DNA of 28,509 nt from FEB-35 sp050263095 (GTDB lineage Bacteria > Desulfobacterota > Deferrimicrobia > Deferrimicrobiales > Deferrimicrobiaceae). The position numbers and the translations under genes are program-made. Under the pieces are notes generated by a model. The model was not told the DNA's origin and made no database searches. It saw nothing but the letters and a program-made list of their open reading frames with translations. Location of the stretch: positions 1-28,509 of the forward strand of contig JBLNEW010000045.1 in the NCBI GenBank assembly GCA_050263095.1. The letters are read 5' to 3'. Positions 26,065-28,509 of this stretch are shown piece by piece (position 1 is the stretch's first letter; every line of letters starts with the position of its first letter).

Positions 26065-27101
26065 CGGGCGGCCTTCCCGCGTTTCCCGCCACAGGGGTCG
26101 GAAGCCTTCCCCATACCGATCCTGTCGAGGCTGTGCGCCTGGTCCTTGCGGGCTTCAGCGCCGTCCCGTTCTGGCCCCAGCTTCCCCGGAAGAGCTTCCT
26201 CGAGAGCATGTACGTCCAGTACGCCTCTGGGCTGCCGGGGGCGGTTATCGCCGGCGAGAAGCTTTTCGTGGAGGGAGGAGAGGGCGTCATGGCCGAAGCG
26301 GAAGCCTTCTACGAGCGGTTCCTCTCGGAGGACACGGATGCCTTCGCCATCCCCAGGGAAAGGGCGGCCGGGCTGCACGGCCTTCTCGATGCCGCAGCCG
26401 GCCCGTATCCCGCCGTGAAGGGACAGGTCACCGGCCCGGTGTCGTTCGGCCTGATGGTCACCGACAGGGAGAAGAAGCCCGTCTTCTACGATGCCGTGGG
26501 ACGCGATATCCTGGTCAAGCACCTCCTGCGCGTCGCGCAGTGGCAGGTCGCCCGGCTCTCCCGCCTCTCGCCCGAAGTCATACTCGTACTGGACGAGCCG
26601 TACCTCGCCTCGGTGGGCTCCGCCATACTATCGCTTGGAAGGGACGAAGTCGTCGGCTGCCTGAACGAAATAATCGACGGCCTGCCGGGCGCGATGTGCG
26701 GGATCCACTGCTGCGCGAACACCGACTGGGGCCTCGTCCTTTCCTCGCGGGTCGGCTACCTGTCGTTCGACGCGTACGGATACGCCGACTCCCTGCTGCT
26801 CTACCCCGAGGAGGTGAGAGCGTATCTCGACCGTGGGGGGAAGCTGGCTTTCGGCATCGTGCCGACGTCGCCGGAAGCGATACGCAACGAGACCCCCGAG
26901 ACGCTTGCGGAAAGAATGGAGTCGCTCCTCGGAAAATTCGAATCGCGCGGGATACCCCGGGAATGCGTGATCCGGGCCGCGTTCGTCACTCCCGCATGCG
27001 GGCTCGGCACCCTTTCGGAAAGCGACGCGGAAAGGGCGGTACTCCTGGCCGGAGGATTATCCGCCATTCTCGGGCGCCGCTACGGAGGCGCGGCAAGGTG
27101 A
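26061..27101 (+). CDS. MetE-C-terminal-like zinc methyltransferase in the acs operon
   Basis: A 346-residue TIM-barrel protein of the UroD/MetE superfamily. The N-terminus has TGVGSLPHTDP, the start seen in the C-terminal (catalytic) half of cobalamin-independent methionine synthase. The zinc site appears kept: His216 and Cys218 (GIHCCANTDW, the H-x-C of MetE) and Cys313 (TPACGLG, compare DCGL in MetE). The N-terminal folate-binding half of MetE is absent. Such stand-alone core methionine synthases take methyl groups from corrinoid proteins; one known group occurs in organisms with CFeSP. Within this operon, methyl transfer between CFeSP and a thiol such as homocysteine is a reasonable inference. 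The GTG start overlaps the acsV stop (GTGA). No gene symbol is given because the acceptor is unproven. Confidence 0.8.
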   Translation: MTGGLPAFPATGVGSLPHTDPVEAVRLVLAGFSAVPFWPQLPRKSFLESMYVQYASGLPGAVIAGEKLFVEGGEGVMAEAEAFYERFLSEDTDAFAIPRERAAGLHGLLDAAAGPYPAVKGQVTGPVSFGLMVTDREKKPVFYDAVGRDILVKHLLRVAQWQVARLSRLSPEVILVLDEPYLASVGSAILSLGRDEVVGCLNEIIDGLPGAMCGIHCCANTDWGLVLSSRVGYLSFDAYGYADSLLLYPEEVRAYLDRGGKLAFGIVPTSPEAIRNETPETLAERMESLLGKFESRGIPRECVIRAAFVTPACGLGTLSESDAERAVLLAGGLSAILGRRYGGAAR

Positions 27102-27847
27102 CGACGATGATCGCAGTCGCCGGGAAGGGGGGCGTGGGGAAGACGACCTGCTCCGCGCTTCTGCTTCGGGCCATCTCCGCGTCGGGGTTGAGGCCGCTGC
27201 TGGCGGTCGACGCCGATCCAAACGCCAACCTGCACATCCTGCTGGGCTTCCCGCAGCCTGAGGGGCTGGGATCGCTTCGGGAGGAGCTCCTCGCGCGCCC
27301 CGGGGGGGCGACTTCGAAGGAAGCGCTCCTCGAGGCGATGGTCCAGCGGCGCGTCGCTGAAGGGAAGGACGTGGACCTGGTGACCATGGGCCGCGGCGAG
27401 GGGCCGGGATGTTACTGCTACGTCAACAATCTCCTGAGGCAGTCGCTATCGCGCCTCGCAGGCGGGTACCGGGCCGTAGTCGTCGACAACGAGGCGGGGA
27501 TGGAACATCTCTCCCGCCGAAACCTTCGCCGGATCGACCACCTCGTTCTCGTCGCCGACCCTTCTCCGCGCGGGATCAAGGCCGCCTGCGCCATCCGCGA
27601 GCTGGCGGACCGGCTTGACCTGAAGGTGGGCAAGGCATGGCTGCTCCTCAACAGGCCGTACGCCGCCGGGGAGGGCTCCGGTTCTCCCGGCACGTCGATC
27701 CCTCTTTTGGCCGCGATTCCCCACGATCCTGCGATTCCGGCGTGGGAAGCGTCCGGCCGCTCGTTCCTCGACCTGCCGGACGGTTCGCCTGCCGCCTCCT
27801 CGATAGGGAGGGCGATCCCGGACCTGCTGCAGGGGGCCGGTATATGA
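27098..27847 (+). CDS. cooC: CooC-type nickel-insertion ATPase
   Basis: A 249-residue MinD/SIMIBI-class ATPase. It has the deviant P-loop GKGGVGKTT (residues 9-17), DADPNAN (38-44) and the CooC hallmark Cys105-Tyr-Cys107 in GPGCYCYVNN, which forms the metal-binding dimer site. CooC proteins (also called AcsF when linked to ACS) help insert nickel into CODH or acetyl-CoA synthase; in this operon the A-cluster of AcsB is the obvious client, and CODH a possible second one. The GTG at 27098 is chosen because GGAGG lies nine bases before it and it overlaps the previous stop (GTGA); an ATG at 27107 is the alternative. Its stop overlaps the DUF166 gene by four bases. Confidence 0.93.
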   Translation: MTTMIAVAGKGGVGKTTCSALLLRAISASGLRPLLAVDADPNANLHILLGFPQPEGLGSLREELLARPGGATSKEALLEAMVQRRVAEGKDVDLVTMGRGEGPGCYCYVNNLLRQSLSRLAGGYRAVVVDNEAGMEHLSRRNLRRIDHLVLVADPSPRGIKAACAIRELADRLDLKVGKAWLLLNRPYAAGEGSGSPGTSIPLLAAIPHDPAIPAWEASGRSFLDLPDGSPAASSIGRAIPDLLQGAGI

Positions 27848-28509
27848 AAATCCTCTTTTCCGTCCAGGGCCGGTACGGGGAGCGGGTGGCCGAGAACGTC
27901 CGGGTTCACGGCCCGCGGGAATGGGAGGTCGCGGTACTCAGGCTCCCCGCCCGCCTGCCGATGGTGATCGACGATCCGGAGGAATTCCTCCCGTCTCAAC
28001 TGGCCTCCGCCGACCTGCTCGTATCTCTCCACGAAACGCCCGGCGCGGCGGAGCTCATACCCGATATCGCGAGGGGATGCGGCGCCGCGGCGGTGCTGGC
28101 CGCCGTGGACGACAGGGCAGCCTGCCCCACCGGCCTTGAAAACCAGATCCGCAAACGGCTCGCCGCCATGGGAATCGCCCACGCATTCCCCCGTCCCCTA
28201 TGCGGGTTCGACGGCGGGCCGGACCGCCTGCTGTCGGAATTCGCGGCCAGGTTCGGGCGTCCGAAGTTCCGGATCGAACGGGACTGCGACAGGGTAACGG
28301 CAGTCGAGGTTCTGCGCGACGCGCCGTGCGGATCCGCCAGATTCGTGGCGTCGATACTGCGGGGGGTGCGCATCCAGGAGGCGCCGGACACGGGGGCGCT
28401 GCGGCACCACCACCATCCCTGCCTCGCGTCGATGGAGATAGACCCGGACCTGCAGGACACGATCATGCACCTGTCCGGCTACATCGTCCGGGCGGCGATA
28501 AAGTCGGCT
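27844..28509 (+). CDS. DUF166-family protein, 3' end cut by window
   Basis: The first 222 residues are seen; the frame is open at the window edge. The start MKILFSVQGRYGERV and the block HHHHPCLASM (residues 188-197) match the DUF166 (COG1810) family, sometimes labelled thymidylate-synthase-like, whose function is not established. Six cysteines occur in the visible part (79, 94, 120, 148, 162, 193), and four histidines precede Cys193, which hints at metal or cluster binding. The ATG overlaps the cooC stop (ATGA), so it is the seventh coupled member of the acs operon. A role linked to CODH/ACS maturation or the methyl branch is inference from position only. Confidence 0.75.
   Translation, partial: MKILFSVQGRYGERVAENVRVHGPREWEVAVLRLPARLPMVIDDPEEFLPSQLASADLLVSLHETPGAAELIPDIARGCGAAAVLAAVDDRAACPTGLENQIRKRLAAMGIAHAFPRPLCGFDGGPDRLLSEFAARFGRPKFRIERDCDRVTAVEVLRDAPCGSARFVASILRGVRIQEAPDTGALRHHHHPCLASMEIDPDLQDTIMHLSGYIVRAAIKSA

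Overview
The window is GC-rich, densely coding DNA from a Gram-negative, probably anaerobic bacterium. A TonB-type outer-membrane barrel shows the outer membrane. A seven-gene acetyl-CoA synthase (Wood-Ljungdahl, carbonyl branch) operon shows acetyl-CoA synthesis or cleavage with a corrinoid iron-sulfur protein. Gene content resembles Desulfobacterota/deltaproteobacterial or related candidate-phylum genomes; this placement is an inference from gene families only.

Left part (1-16.8 kb): ordinary chromosomal genes in short clusters. In order: the 3' end of a TonB-dependent receptor-like barrel, a 118-residue unknown protein with a cysteine/proline-rich tail, and an MFS transporter; a DUF255 thioredoxin-domain protein (- strand); a 347-bp non-coding stretch with long-range inverted repeats; a - strand cluster of ACT-domain malic enzyme, phosphomannomutase/phosphoglucomutase and undecaprenyl-diphosphatase; an XRE-cupin regulator; endonuclease III with a small unknown partner; an acyl-CoA synthetase-like AMP-binding enzyme; an HD-GYP response regulator coupled to an AMMECR1 protein; a LmbE-type deacetylase coupled to a divergent YchF-like NTPase; and a patatin-like phospholipase.

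Middle (16.8-20.0 kb): two tandem - strand amtB ammonium transporters. Each has a close match to a sigma-54 -24/-12 promoter about 50 bp before its start codon, which suggests nitrogen-regulated expression. No glnB/glnK gene lies beside them.

Right part (20.0 kb to the end): acsB, acsD, acsC, acsV, a MetE-C-terminal-like zinc methyltransferase, cooC and a DUF166 protein that runs off the window. All six junctions overlap by 4-10 bases. A good sigma-70-type promoter (TTGAAT, 17 bp, TACAAT) stands before acsB. AcsB makes acetyl-CoA, AcsC/AcsD carry the methyl group on a corrinoid, AcsV reactivates the corrinoid and CooC is a nickel-insertion ATPase. The MetE-like protein and the DUF166 protein are the parts of this operon that the standard pathway does not explain. 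The carbon monoxide dehydrogenase subunit (acsA) and methyltransferase (acsE) are not in the window.
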